64,000 nt of DNA, taken from Fluviicola sp. (GTDB lineage: Bacteria; Bacteroidota; Bacteroidia; Flavobacteriales_D; Crocinitomicaceae). The notes under the pieces are model-generated. The model was not told where the DNA came from. It did not search any database and saw nothing but the letters and a program-made list of their open reading frames with translations. The translations under genes and the position numbers were made by a program. Each line of letters opens with the position of its first letter. Position 1 is the first letter of the stretch. Location: NCBI RefSeq assembly GCF_029266855.1, contig NZ_JAQSWB010000009.1, positions 1 to 64,000 on the forward strand, read 5' to 3'. Shown in pieces: positions 11,339-19,298 of this stretch.

Positions 11339-12085
11339 ATGAAAACATTTATTATAGACGACGAGCAGGCAAATCGGGAAATTCTTCAGATTCTGATCCG
11401 GAAATATTATCCGGAAATCGAAATCCAAGGAGAATCAGACAGCCTGGATGTCTTTTTACAAAGCGAAACGCTTCAACGATCTACCGATCTATTATTCCTG
11501 GATATTCTGATGCACGATAAAACGGGATTTGACCTGTTGAATCAACTTAACAAACGTACTTTCGAAGTGATCCTGGTAACCGGGTTTGAAGAATTTGCCT
11601 TACAAGCGTTTGAGCATTCAGTGATTGATTATATCCTGAAACCAATTGATAAGGATCGGTTTTGTTCTGCAATTGAAAAAGCGAAGAAACGAATTTCCGA
11701 AAAAGACCTGCTTGAATCAGTTAAAGACAAACTCAATACCCAGTCAAAAATCCCTGTCATAAAAAATAAAAAAACGCATTACATCGAATATTCAAATGTG
11801 GCCTATATGATCGGACAATCAGGAGGTTATACTACCATTTTCTGTAAGAATGGTGAATCCTATCTCCTTTCAAAATCACTCAGCAACATAGAAAATGAGT
11901 GTTCCGAAATTCCTTATCTTGTCCGGGCCAGTCAATCGGTCATAATTAATCTGCAGGATATTCAGACTTGTGACCAGGGCGGATCCGGCTACATTGAACT
12001 CAGAACAAACAACTTCGAGATCTTCCTTCCCAGAAGAAAAAAAAGAGAGGTTTTGACTCAATTAGAGATATACCTGAAAGCCTAA
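11339..12085 (+). CDS. LytTR-family response regulator
   Basis: 248 aa. Receiver domain 1-118 with acidic D7/D8, phospho-acceptor D55 (LLFLDIL), T81 and K101 (YILKPID). The LytTR DNA-binding domain spans about 145-245 (YIEYSNVAYMIGQSGGYTTIF, KSLSNIE, FLVRASQSVIIN-type core seen here as YLVRASQSVIINL, IFLPRRKKREV). Starts 2 bp after the kinase stop, so the pair is an operon. It is the DNA-binding output of the kinase; targets cannot be read from the window. Confidence 0.93.
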   Translation: MKTFIIDDEQANREILQILIRKYYPEIEIQGESDSLDVFLQSETLQRSTDLLFLDILMHDKTGFDLLNQLNKRTFEVILVTGFEEFALQAFEHSVIDYILKPIDKDRFCSAIEKAKKRISEKDLLESVKDKLNTQSKIPVIKNKKTHYIEYSNVAYMIGQSGGYTTIFCKNGESYLLSKSLSNIENECSEIPYLVRASQSVIINLQDIQTCDQGGSGYIELRTNNFEIFLPRRKKREVLTQLEIYLKA

Positions 12086-12089
12086 GGAA

Positions 12090-12542
12090 TTATTCGGCTG
12101 AAAAACCTTCTTCTGTAGGCAGCAAAAGTGCTTTGCCATATTTTTCGATCCGGTGAGCATGACGTTTTTTAATGTATTCCGCAATTGGCAAAGACTTTCC
12201 TTCTTCATCAATCCGAACAAAAGTCATATTGGTGTGAGTTACCAAATCCTGGTTACCGGTATACACATTATGCTTGCGAATTTCCATATACAATTCAATG
12301 GAAGAATTCCCAAAGCGTACCACTTTTCCGTAAACCTTTAAGATCGCCCCGGATTTAACCGCTTTTTTGAAAACAAGTTCATCCACTTTGATGGTTACCA
12401 TGTTAGGAGAGTCACAAATCTGAGAGGCAAAAGAACCCGCAGCATCATCAATCAATGACATTAACTTCCCACCAAACATATTGTTATGAATGCCGATGTC
12501 AAAGTCTTTACAGATATACGTGGTGATCAATTCCATTTCCAT
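12090..12542 (-). CDS. Hotdog-fold acyl-CoA thioesterase (YciA-like)
   Basis: 150 aa from the ATG at 12542; an ATG at 12602 is in frame, but its 20 extra residues (CIYPIHSGSLVTF...) do not fit the family, which starts near MELITTY. The hotdog core shows FGGKLMSLIDDAAGSFA, VTIKVDELVFKKAVKSGAILKVYGKV and NMTFVRIDEEGKSLPI, as in cytoplasmic acyl-CoA thioesterases that hydrolyse fatty acyl-CoA to free CoA. Its stop lies 4 bp from the convergent response-regulator stop. Substrate chain length is not visible. Confidence 0.85.
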   Translation of the reverse strand: MEMELITTYICKDFDIGIHNNMFGGKLMSLIDDAAGSFASQICDSPNMVTIKVDELVFKKAVKSGAILKVYGKVVRFGNSSIELYMEIRKHNVYTGNQDLVTHTNMTFVRIDEEGKSLPIAEYIKKRHAHRIEKYGKALLLPTEEGFSAE

Positions 12543-12654
12543 TTTGCTTAAAAGTGTTGTAAAAGTAACAAGACTTCCGCTATGAATGGGGTAAATACAC
12601 AAAATGTTTTAGTCTATTTTATGAGCTTATAAGGATAAGTTGTATTATTGCGAT

Positions 12655-14619
12655 GTGAAAAATTCCTTACTCACTATTGCTTTGATGATTCTATTTGTTC
12701 CTGCCTGGGGACAAACAAATCCCATTGATTCTGTTTACAAACTTGGAAAGGCTGAAAAGAACATCAAAAAGAAACTTCTCCTCCTTAACGAGTCTATTGC
12801 GCATGGCTGGTATTACGGCGACTACGACAAAGCAATCCGTTACGGAACAGAATCGTTGAAACTGGCCCATAAATACAAAAACGATTCTATTGCCAGTTTA
12901 ATGGATAACAACATGGGAATTGCCTATGATTATAAGGGTGATTATTCGCAGGCGCTGACACATTTTTTCCGTGCTTTGCGCGTCGCGGAAAAAATCAAAG
13001 ACCGAAATAACGAGGCGTATATACTAAGCAATATCGGGTTGATATACAACAACCAGGAGCAATATGAAAAAGCGCTCCAATACCATAAAAAATCACTAAA
13101 AATAAGACGTGAGCTTCATTTTAAAAGAGGAACCTCTGCGTCTATCAATAATATCGCCATTGTTTTCATGAACCAAAAGAAGTATGAAAAGGCTATTCAA
13201 TATTATCACCAATCTGTTGCTATTGATTTGGAACTAAAAGACAGTCTCGGGCTTGCAGATGATTACAACAACCTTGGAGTTTGCTACCAACATAAGAAAG
13301 AGTTTGAAAAATCGGCATTCTATCAATTAAAATCACTGAAAATCCGGGAAAAACTGGGACAAGACCTGGGAGTTGCAACTTCCAAGCTAAACCTGGGTGT
13401 TTTGGCTGTAAAACGAGGAAAACTTGCAGAAGGAGAAAAATACCTGAACGAATCAAGAATCCTTGCAAAAAAACTGGGCGCGAAAGAAACCCTAAAGTCT
13501 GTTTATCAAAGTCTTTCCGAGCTTGCTGAAAGGAAAGGAGATTTCAAAAGGGCTTATGAAAACCTTTATCTATACAATGATATTGAAAAAGAACTTGCAG
13601 ACGAGAACAATATTCGCAAACAGACCCAGGAGGAAATGAACTATCAGTTTGATAAAGAACGTGAAATCCAGCGTTTGAATCAACTGAAAACAGCACTGGA
13701 AAACAAAAAGAAACAGGAACAGGCCCTCATCATCAATTGGGCGATCGCTATTGTGGGGATTTTGATTCTTGGTTTCTCCTTCATTCTTTATCGCCGTTGG
13801 AACGAAGTAAAGAAACAAAAGGTGATTATCGAAGAGAAAAACCGTCAGGTCGAAGAGAAAAATCATGAGATTTTGGATTCCATTAATTATGCAAAACGCA
13901 TCCAAACAGCTATCCTTCCTTCAGCACAATTACGGGCAAAAGTACTCCCCGATCATTTCGTATTGTATGAACCAAAAGATATCGTAGCCGGAGATTTTTA
14001 CTGGCTTGAAGAAACCAAAGATTCGATCATTTTTGCAGTTGCAGACTGCACCGGGCATGGAGTTCCGGGAGCCATGATGAGTGTTGTATGTCACAACGCT
14101 TTAAATCGTTCTGTAAAAGAATTCGGTTTGCGAAATCCCGGAGAAATCCTGGATAAAACGAGGGAAATTATTGTCGATGAGTTATCCAAAAACCAGCAGG
14201 ATGTTTCCGACGGAATGGATATTTCCCTGTGTACCTGGAACAAAAGTAACAATGAAATAAGTTGGGCAGGTGCCAATAATCCGCTTTGGATCTGGAAAAA
14301 AGAGAGCAAAGCCATTGTCGAGATCAAACCCAACAAACAACCAATCGGAAAGCATTTCGACATGCAGCCTTTCACCAGTCATTTGGTAGAACTGGAAAAA
14401 GGCGACCGCATTTATCTGATTACCGATGGTTATGCAGATCAATTCGGAGGGCCGGAATCGAAAAAATTCAAGACCAAGAATCTTAAAAATCTTTTGATTC
14501 AAATTTCAAATAAAAAGATTCAACAGCAAATCGATATTCTGAAGTCTACTTTTTTCAAATGGAAAGGTGACCTGGAACAGATCGACGATGTTTGTATTAT
14601 GGGAATTGAGATCGAGTAA
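12655..14619 (+). CDS. TPR-containing PP2C/SpoIIE-type phosphatase
   Basis: 654 aa from GTG at 12655, chosen because it starts the signal peptide (VKNSLLTIALMILFVPAWGQ); an upstream TTG at 12640 would add five polar residues. The periplasmic half has about six tetratricopeptide repeats (ALTHFFRALRVAEKI, ALQYHKKSLKIRREL, AIQYYHQSVAIDLEL, SAFYQLKSLKIREKL). A TM helix lies near 360-380 (INWAIAIVGILILGFSFILY), followed by a coiled coil (KQKVIIEEKNRQVEEKNHE) and a SpoIIE-like phosphatase domain (IVAGDFYWLEE, VADCTGHGVPGAMMS, LYLITDGYADQFGG-type motif seen here as RIYLITDGYADQF). A transmembrane Ser/Thr phosphatase for partner-switching-type signalling is likely; no anti-sigma partner is in the window. 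Confidence 0.9.
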   Translation: MKNSLLTIALMILFVPAWGQTNPIDSVYKLGKAEKNIKKKLLLLNESIAHGWYYGDYDKAIRYGTESLKLAHKYKNDSIASLMDNNMGIAYDYKGDYSQALTHFFRALRVAEKIKDRNNEAYILSNIGLIYNNQEQYEKALQYHKKSLKIRRELHFKRGTSASINNIAIVFMNQKKYEKAIQYYHQSVAIDLELKDSLGLADDYNNLGVCYQHKKEFEKSAFYQLKSLKIREKLGQDLGVATSKLNLGVLAVKRGKLAEGEKYLNESRILAKKLGAKETLKSVYQSLSELAERKGDFKRAYENLYLYNDIEKELADENNIRKQTQEEMNYQFDKEREIQRLNQLKTALENKKKQEQALIINWAIAIVGILILGFSFILYRRWNEVKKQKVIIEEKNRQVEEKNHEILDSINYAKRIQTAILPSAQLRAKVLPDHFVLYEPKDIVAGDFYWLEETKDSIIFAVADCTGHGVPGAMMSVVCHNALNRSVKEFGLRNPGEILDKTREIIVDELSKNQQDVSDGMDISLCTWNKSNNEISWAGANNPLWIWKKESKAIVEIKPNKQPIGKHFDMQPFTSHLVELEKGDRIYLITDGYADQFGGPESKKFKTKNLKNLLIQISNKKIQQQIDILKSTFFKWKGDLEQIDDVCIMGIEIE

Positions 14620-14651
14620 TTCCTAATTACGAATGCCGAATTATAAAACAG

Positions 14652-15152
14652 ATGAATAAAATCCTCGAAACAACCCGTTTATACCTCCGGGAAATGACAC
14701 CTGAAGATGCTGAGTCGGCTTATTTATTGAATTTGGATCCGGAAGTTATTCAATATACCGGCGATGATCCTTTTGAAAGCATTGAAGAAGCCCGGGATTT
14801 TTTGGAGAAATACGAATCTTATCAAAAATACGGGTTCGGGCGTTGGGGAGTTATACTCAAAGAAACAAATGAATACCTGGGCTGGTGCGGATTAAAATAC
14901 ACCCCCGAACTGGATGAATTCGACATTGGTTACCGCTTCATGAAAAAGTGCTGGGGAAAGGGATACGCAAGCGAAGCCGCCGAAGCGTGTATCAGACTAG
15001 GATTCGAACAATTCAACATGAAAACAATCGTTGGAAGAGCAATGCCAGCTAATGCAGCCTCTGTTCGTGTACTTCAAAAAATCGGGTTAACTTACCTTGA
15101 AAACCGGATTACGGAAGGAACAGAAGAAGTGATTTATATCAAACACAAATAA
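14652..15152 (+). CDS. GNAT acetyltransferase, RimJ/RimL-like
   Basis: 166 aa. Begins with the RimJ-like TTRLYLREMTPEDAE and has the GNAT acetyl-CoA loop as CWGKGYASEAAEACIRLGF, then AMPANAASVRVLQKIGLTYL, a common C-terminal motif of ribosomal-protein or small-molecule N-acetyltransferases. The next gene starts 4 bp after its stop, so it leads a three-gene operon. The acceptor substrate is not predictable. Confidence 0.88.
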   Translation: MNKILETTRLYLREMTPEDAESAYLLNLDPEVIQYTGDDPFESIEEARDFLEKYESYQKYGFGRWGVILKETNEYLGWCGLKYTPELDEFDIGYRFMKKCWGKGYASEAAEACIRLGFEQFNMKTIVGRAMPANAASVRVLQKIGLTYLENRITEGTEEVIYIKHK

Positions 15153-15156
15153 GATT

Positions 15157-15546
15157 ATGACTGACCCAAAAGTAGATGAGTTCATTTCAAAGCAGGAACC
15201 AAACGAACAGGAATTTGTAAGCTACCTGAGAAATTCGGTTCTAAAAATTGATCCGGAAATCCAGGAACAGATCAAGTGGAATTCGCCCAGTTTCTTTTAC
15301 GCCGGTGAAATGAAAGCCTTCGATTCGAAAGAATACAAACGCGACCTGCTGGTATTGAATCTACACCACGGGAAATTCTTACTGGTCTTCCCTACCGGTG
15401 CAAAAATTGAGGATTCCATTTTAAAAGGAAAAAACTATCCCGATGGCAGAAAAATTGTTACGATTGAAAACCTGGAGGGGCTCAAAAAAATCGAACCTTC
15501 CTTAAAAGCCGGAATTTTAGATTGGATCAAACAAATTGAGAAATGA
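15157..15546 (+). CDS. DUF1801 family protein (YdhG-like)
   Basis: 129 aa. Motifs of the DUF1801 fold: VDEFISKQEPNEQEF, EQIKWNSPSFFYAGEMKAF, NLHHGKFLLVFPTGA, LEGLKKIEPSLKAGILDWIKQ. The family is cytoplasmic and has no firmly established biochemical role. Its stop overlaps the next start by 4 bp (ATGA), which indicates translational coupling. Confidence 0.8.
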   Translation: MTDPKVDEFISKQEPNEQEFVSYLRNSVLKIDPEIQEQIKWNSPSFFYAGEMKAFDSKEYKRDLLVLNLHHGKFLLVFPTGAKIEDSILKGKNYPDGRKIVTIENLEGLKKIEPSLKAGILDWIKQIEK

Positions 15547-16169
15547 AAAAAGTAAATACACCATTTTTATTGCTTTTAATCGGGACTTTATTCCTGGTAT
15601 ATTCCTGTGGAGAAACTGTTTCGAAAAAAGAATCCGGGGAAACTCCTGCAGTGAAAGAAATAAAAGAAACAGAAGAACCCAGAGAATCTGCTTCAGCAAC
15701 TAAAAAATCTGACATTCTAATTGAAAACAAGGTTCTACATGCCTTTTCCGACCCCTCAAAAAAAGATGAATTCCGGATTGCAATAAGCGGAAAAAGTCTT
15801 TTGAAAGGAAAAGTGCTTTTTACGATCACCAATTCCGAAGGAAAGAATCTGCTAAGAGAAGAATTTGACGCGAATTATTTGCTTGGCTATGATTTCACGG
15901 GAAATATCAATTCCAAAAAAGAAACAGATGCCTTCATTCAAAAACGCATCCGGGAATTTTTCTCTGAAGATCGTTTCAACACTCCTGCAATTGAGGAAGA
16001 TGTTGTTTTCGAAGATCAAAGTTACTATATCGACAAGGAAACCTGGGAAGAAGTAAAAGCGAATAAACAGTCGATCGGATTTTATTATTTGCTTGGTTCG
16101 GAAGATGGAAGACATATTGCTTTTTCAGGTAAAAAGGGGAAAGTGGTGATGTTTTATAATTGTTGCTAA
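15543..16169 (+). CDS. Predicted lipoprotein, unknown function
   Basis: 208 aa. Lipoprotein signal LLLLIGTLFLVYSC with a lipobox Cys at about 22, followed by a charged low-complexity stretch (KKESGETPAVKEIKETEEPRES) that probably acts as a linker. The folded part (about 55-208) has no family I recognise. Its start overlaps the DUF1801 stop by 4 bp. Confidence 0.75.
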   Translation: MKKVNTPFLLLLIGTLFLVYSCGETVSKKESGETPAVKEIKETEEPRESASATKKSDILIENKVLHAFSDPSKKDEFRIAISGKSLLKGKVLFTITNSEGKNLLREEFDANYLLGYDFTGNINSKKETDAFIQKRIREFFSEDRFNTPAIEEDVVFEDQSYYIDKETWEEVKANKQSIGFYYLLGSEDGRHIAFSGKKGKVVMFYNCC

Positions 16170-16199
16170 ACTTGATAATCAGCAATTTATCTGGAACCT

Positions 16200-16296
16200 G
16201 TAAACGATTTTATTAACATGCTGACATTTAGATATCAATGATTTGATATTCAAACACATACCCTCTATTTGTCAACCATTTTATTAATTCGTTTAC
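16200..16296. promoter_or_regulatory. Two operator-like 26-bp repeats upstream of the winged-helix gene (O1, O2)
   Basis: O1 begins at 16200 (gtaaacgattttattaac, right half diverged) and O2 spans 16271-16296 (gtcaaccattttattaat then tcgtttac). Both match the repeats downstream of the regulator gene. The unit is an imperfect palindrome with GTAAAC/GTTTAC ends. Operator function is inferred. Confidence 0.55.
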
Positions 16297-16379
16297 AGAA
16301 AAAAAATCAAGAAAAATTATTGAATTTCCTATTGCATCAAATGAACTTTTCTATTAACTTAAATGGAAAACAGTAATTT

Positions 16380-16682
16380 ATGCGTGCATTTAAACCAAAC
16401 AACTACACACTGGAAGACTTTGAAGTAACTGTAATTGGAGAGGCAATTTGTCATCCTGCAAGAAAGCGAATTATTCAGCTACTGAAGACAAACAAAAATC
16501 TGACTAATACCAGATTATCGAAAATCCTTAATTTAAGTAAACCAGCCATAACAAAACATCTCTTAAAACTTAGCGATGCCAATATCGTAAGCTACAAGTA
16601 CACTATTCACGAATTCAAAATCAGACTAAACACCAATGGATTCAACAAAATGGAGCAATTCATTATAGAAATGAAATCATAA
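16380..16682 (+). CDS. ArsR-like winged-helix transcriptional regulator
   Basis: 100 aa, essentially one wHTH domain: ICHPARKRIIQLLKTNKN (helices 1-2), LTNTRLSKILNLSKPAITKHLLKL (helix-turn-helix), then a wing (IVSYKYTIHEFKIRLN). There is no ArsR-type CxC metal motif and no sensor domain, so any effector is unknown. Two copies of a 26-bp imperfect palindrome lie upstream and three downstream, between this gene and lemA. I infer autoregulation and control of lemA-htpX. Confidence 0.8.
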   Translation: MRAFKPNNYTLEDFEVTVIGEAICHPARKRIIQLLKTNKNLTNTRLSKILNLSKPAITKHLLKLSDANIVSYKYTIHEFKIRLNTNGFNKMEQFIIEMKS

Positions 16683-16723
16683 GCGATTCGCTGATTTTTA
16701 TAATCAGCGATTGGCCTCGTCTT

Positions 16724-16822
16724 GTAAACCATTTAGTTAACTCGTTTACACGCAAAACCAACATAAACCTAAAAATCAACTAGATAAAAGCATTTTGTTA
16801 ACCATTTTATTAATTCGTTCAT
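16724..16822. promoter_or_regulatory. Two operator-like 26-bp repeats (O3, O4)
   Basis: O3 (16724-16749; gtaaaccatttagttaac then tcgtttac) has intact GTAAAC/GTTTAC inverted ends. O4 (16797-16822) repeats accattttattaattcgtt exactly as in O2. Spacing between starts is 73 bp, close to the 71 bp between O1 and O2. Confidence 0.6.
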
Positions 16823-16841
16823 CCCCCCCACCCATCCAGAT

Positions 16842-16903
16842 AATCCACTTTTTAGTTAAGAATTCATAAACCCGCACACGAACAAAAATTAGTGGTATAT
16901 TCG
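16842..16903 (+). promoter_or_regulatory. lemA promoter with overlapping weak operator copy (O5)
   Basis: A -7-like box TATATTCG lies at 16896-16903, 24 nt before the lemA ATG. A degenerate fifth repeat (16842-16871; ttttagttaagaattcataa) covers the expected -33 region. This placement would suit repression by the neighbouring regulator (inference). Confidence 0.45.
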
Positions 16904-16927
16904 CTTAACTTTTAAACTAAAAAAAAC

Positions 16928-17491
16928 ATGATCGCTGGTATTATCATTGGAGTTGTTGTATTGATTTTAATCATTTGGTTAGTATCCATCAATAACCGAC
17001 TTGTTTCATTAAAAAACAATCGTGAAAGCGCTTTTGCTGACATTGACGTTCAATTGAAGCAACGTTACGACCTAATTCCACAATTACTTGGAGCTGTTAA
17101 AGGCTACATGAATCACGAAAGTGAAGTCCTAACACGTGTTACAGAAGCTCGTTCAAGATACCTGAAAGCAGATACTATTTCTGAAAAAATTGCAGCTGAG
17201 AACAACATGGGTGCTGCATTGAACGGATTGAACATTCAGATTGAAGCTTACCCGGATTTGAAAGCAAACACGAACTTCATGCATTTACAACAGGAAATCG
17301 GTGATTTGGAAAACAAACTGGCTGCAGTTCGCCGTTTCTTTAACTCTTCTACAAAAGAGTACAACAATGGGATCGAACAATTCCCAAGCAACCTGATCGC
17401 AAACTTCAAAGGGTACAAAACAGAACCTATGTTTGACCTGGGAATTGATCAGCGTCAAACACTTGACAAAGCACCGGAAGTTAAATTCTAA
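16928..17491 (+). CDS. lemA: LemA family membrane protein
   Basis: 187 aa, the usual LemA length. One N-terminal TM helix (IAGIIIGVVVLILIIWLVSI), then the LemA helical domain (LVSLKNNRESAFADIDVQLKQRYDLIPQLLGAVKGYMNHE, EVLTRVTEARSRY, RRFFNSSTKEYNN). Starts 9 bp before the HtpX-like protease gene; the lemA-htpX pairing is widespread and suggests a shared envelope role. Its promoter region carries operator-like repeats. Confidence 0.93.
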   Translation: MIAGIIIGVVVLILIIWLVSINNRLVSLKNNRESAFADIDVQLKQRYDLIPQLLGAVKGYMNHESEVLTRVTEARSRYLKADTISEKIAAENNMGAALNGLNIQIEAYPDLKANTNFMHLQQEIGDLENKLAAVRRFFNSSTKEYNNGIEQFPSNLIANFKGYKTEPMFDLGIDQRQTLDKAPEVKF

Positions 17492-17500
17492 TAGACTTAA

Positions 17501-18421
17501 ATGGCAGCTTATATTGGTCTTCACGAGCAAATTCGAAGCAATAATTTAAAATCTTCATTGATATTGGCAGGATTCCCGTTATTAATTTTAGCGGGAGTCT
17601 ATGCTTTTTTCTTCTTTATGATGGGAGGAAAGGAACACATGGACCAGGTAAATCAGCGGTTCATTACAACCATTCCATTTGTTATCGGAGGAGTGCTGAT
17701 CTGGTTTTTTATTGCCTATTTTGCGAATTCCACCCTCATCCAATTAGCTTCCAATTCAAAACCTTTGGAGCGAAAGGAAAACATGCGGGTGTATAACCTG
17801 ACGGAAAATTTATGCATGTCTATCGGTATGAAAATGCCGCAATTATTTGTCATTGATTCCCCGGCATTGAATGCCTTTGCTAGCGGGATTAATGAAAAAA
17901 GTTATGCAGTAACATTAACCACAGGAATCATCGATCACTTGAATGATGAAGAATTGGAAGGTGTAATTGCCCACGAATTAACACATATCCGGAACAAAGA
18001 CGTTCGCTTACTGATCATTTCTATCATCTTTGTTGGGATCATTTCTTTCGTAGTAGATATCTTATTGCGAAACCTCATTTGGGGCGGAGGAAGAAGAGAT
18101 AAGGAAGACAATAAATTAGTTATCGTTGCATTGGTCATTTCAGCTGTAGCCTTATTATTATCCATCCTGTTCAAATTTGCTCTATCCCGCCGACGCGAAT
18201 ACCTCGCAGATGCAGGAGCAGTTCAGATGACCAGAAATTCCAGGGCAATGGCTTCCGCTTTGCGAAAGATTTCCGGGAATTCCGAAGTTAGCGATGTAAA
18301 AAGCGAAGACGTAAAACAGATGTTCATCGAGCACAAAGCATTGGACGGAGCAGGATTTGCAGGCTTGTTTGCAACTCACCCACCGATCGAAAAACGCATT
18401 GCTGTATTGGAGCAGATGTGA
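17501..18421 (+). CDS. htpX: HtpX-like M48 membrane metalloprotease
   Basis: 306 aa. Two N-terminal TM helices (about 20-42 and 55-75) and two more around the active-site domain (about 168-190 and 205-225). Zinc site H158-E-L-T-H162 in GVIAHELTHIRNKD, with a downstream ligand region REYLADAGAVQMTRN. Membrane-protein quality-control protease, co-transcribed with lemA (9-bp gap). Confidence 0.92.
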   Translation: MAAYIGLHEQIRSNNLKSSLILAGFPLLILAGVYAFFFFMMGGKEHMDQVNQRFITTIPFVIGGVLIWFFIAYFANSTLIQLASNSKPLERKENMRVYNLTENLCMSIGMKMPQLFVIDSPALNAFASGINEKSYAVTLTTGIIDHLNDEELEGVIAHELTHIRNKDVRLLIISIIFVGIISFVVDILLRNLIWGGGRRDKEDNKLVIVALVISAVALLLSILFKFALSRRREYLADAGAVQMTRNSRAMASALRKISGNSEVSDVKSEDVKQMFIEHKALDGAGFAGLFATHPPIEKRIAVLEQM

Positions 18422-18428
18422 TTATCGA

Positions 18429-18863
18429 ATGAAAAAAACATCCGCCCTTTACTTAAAAACAACATTAGTTATTTTTGGATTTCTGCTTGTTACTTTTGGA
18501 TTTTTTATTGAATTCAAATCTATTTGTGGATATGCCCCTATTCCTGGCTCTGAATCACAACTTTGGTACATCTTTTCACTTAGCTCAATTTCCATTTTCT
18601 CTCTAAGCTATTTTTTTAATAATCTCCTTGGTAAAATCCTCGTTTATTCCTTCGCTGTAATTTTAATTTCTTACATGATCATCGCTACTTGGGGATCAAA
18701 AGTTGGATGGGGCAAACCATGTGATTCATCTGAAAACGGATACTATTTAACAATATTAGGAAGCTTATTGATCCTAGTAGCCGCAATAATCGCTCCAATA
18801 ATCTCAAAAAAGAAAGCTAGCAGAAATACATCAAGTGAACTAATAGATCAGAATGATTTCTAA
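18429..18863 (+). CDS. Four-TM membrane protein, unknown function
   Basis: 144 aa from ATG 18429, 7 bp after the htpX stop; a longer frame from 18357 would lie inside htpX. Predicted TM segments near 8-28, 45-62, 68-88 and 104-126; lysine-rich polar tail. Probably the last gene of the lemA-htpX operon. Its stop overlaps the convergent arfB stop by 3 bp. Family not recognised. Confidence 0.65.
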   Translation: MKKTSALYLKTTLVIFGFLLVTFGFFIEFKSICGYAPIPGSESQLWYIFSLSSISIFSLSYFFNNLLGKILVYSFAVILISYMIIATWGSKVGWGKPCDSSENGYYLTILGSLLILVAAIIAPIISKKKASRNTSSELIDQNDF

Positions 18864-19264
18864 TTCACCTTCCCCCTCAATTTCTTAATCTCAGCCTTTT
18901 TCTTTTTGACCAGAAGCCGGCGTTCTTTAACTGCTCTTGGAACTTTTGTTTCTTTCCGGTTCTTAACTACCTTAAAAGCGTAGGCCAACAACTCGTCCAG
19001 TTTTTCAAGCACCAGCTGTTTATTCCCTAATTGAGACCGGTCAGCTTATGAAACGATTTGAAGCACCCCGTCTTTGGTGAGCTTATGTGAAAGTTTACTT
19101 AACAGTAATTCACGCTGCTCATCGGTGATTAAGGATGAAGTTTGAATATTCCAGTTCAATTCGACTTTCGAAGAAACCTTATTAACATTCTGTCCACCTT
19201 TCCCCCCGCTTCTGCTTGTCTTGAAGGAAATTTCAGAAAGGATCTGATGTGCGGATAAACTCAT
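18860..19264 (-). pseudogene. arfB: arfB ribosome-rescue hydrolase gene with one in-frame stop
   Basis: Reads as ArfB/YaeJ (ICT1-type peptidyl-tRNA hydrolase that frees stalled ribosomes): SRSGGKGGQNVNKVSSKVEL contains the catalytic GGQ, then DGVLQIVS. At 19046-19048 the frame meets TAA where the family has Gln (E. coli: IKAQEYRSQ; here IVS-stop-ADRSQ). The same frame then continues without any other defect through ADRSQLGNKQ, LDELLAYAF, VPRAVKERRLLVKKKKAEIKKLRGKVN to a TAG at 18860-18862. So a single CAA-to-TAA change removes the linker and the basic tail that sits in the mRNA channel. Either a recent nonsense mutation, a sequencing error, or readthrough. Confidence 0.85.
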
Positions 19265-19298
19265 GAAAGTCTTGATATAAAGTCATCAATAAAATTAA

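Noticed and set aside
18357-18428. Upstream extension of the 18429 membrane protein
   Set aside because: This stretch is the 3' end of htpX in another frame and encodes no family-like sequence.
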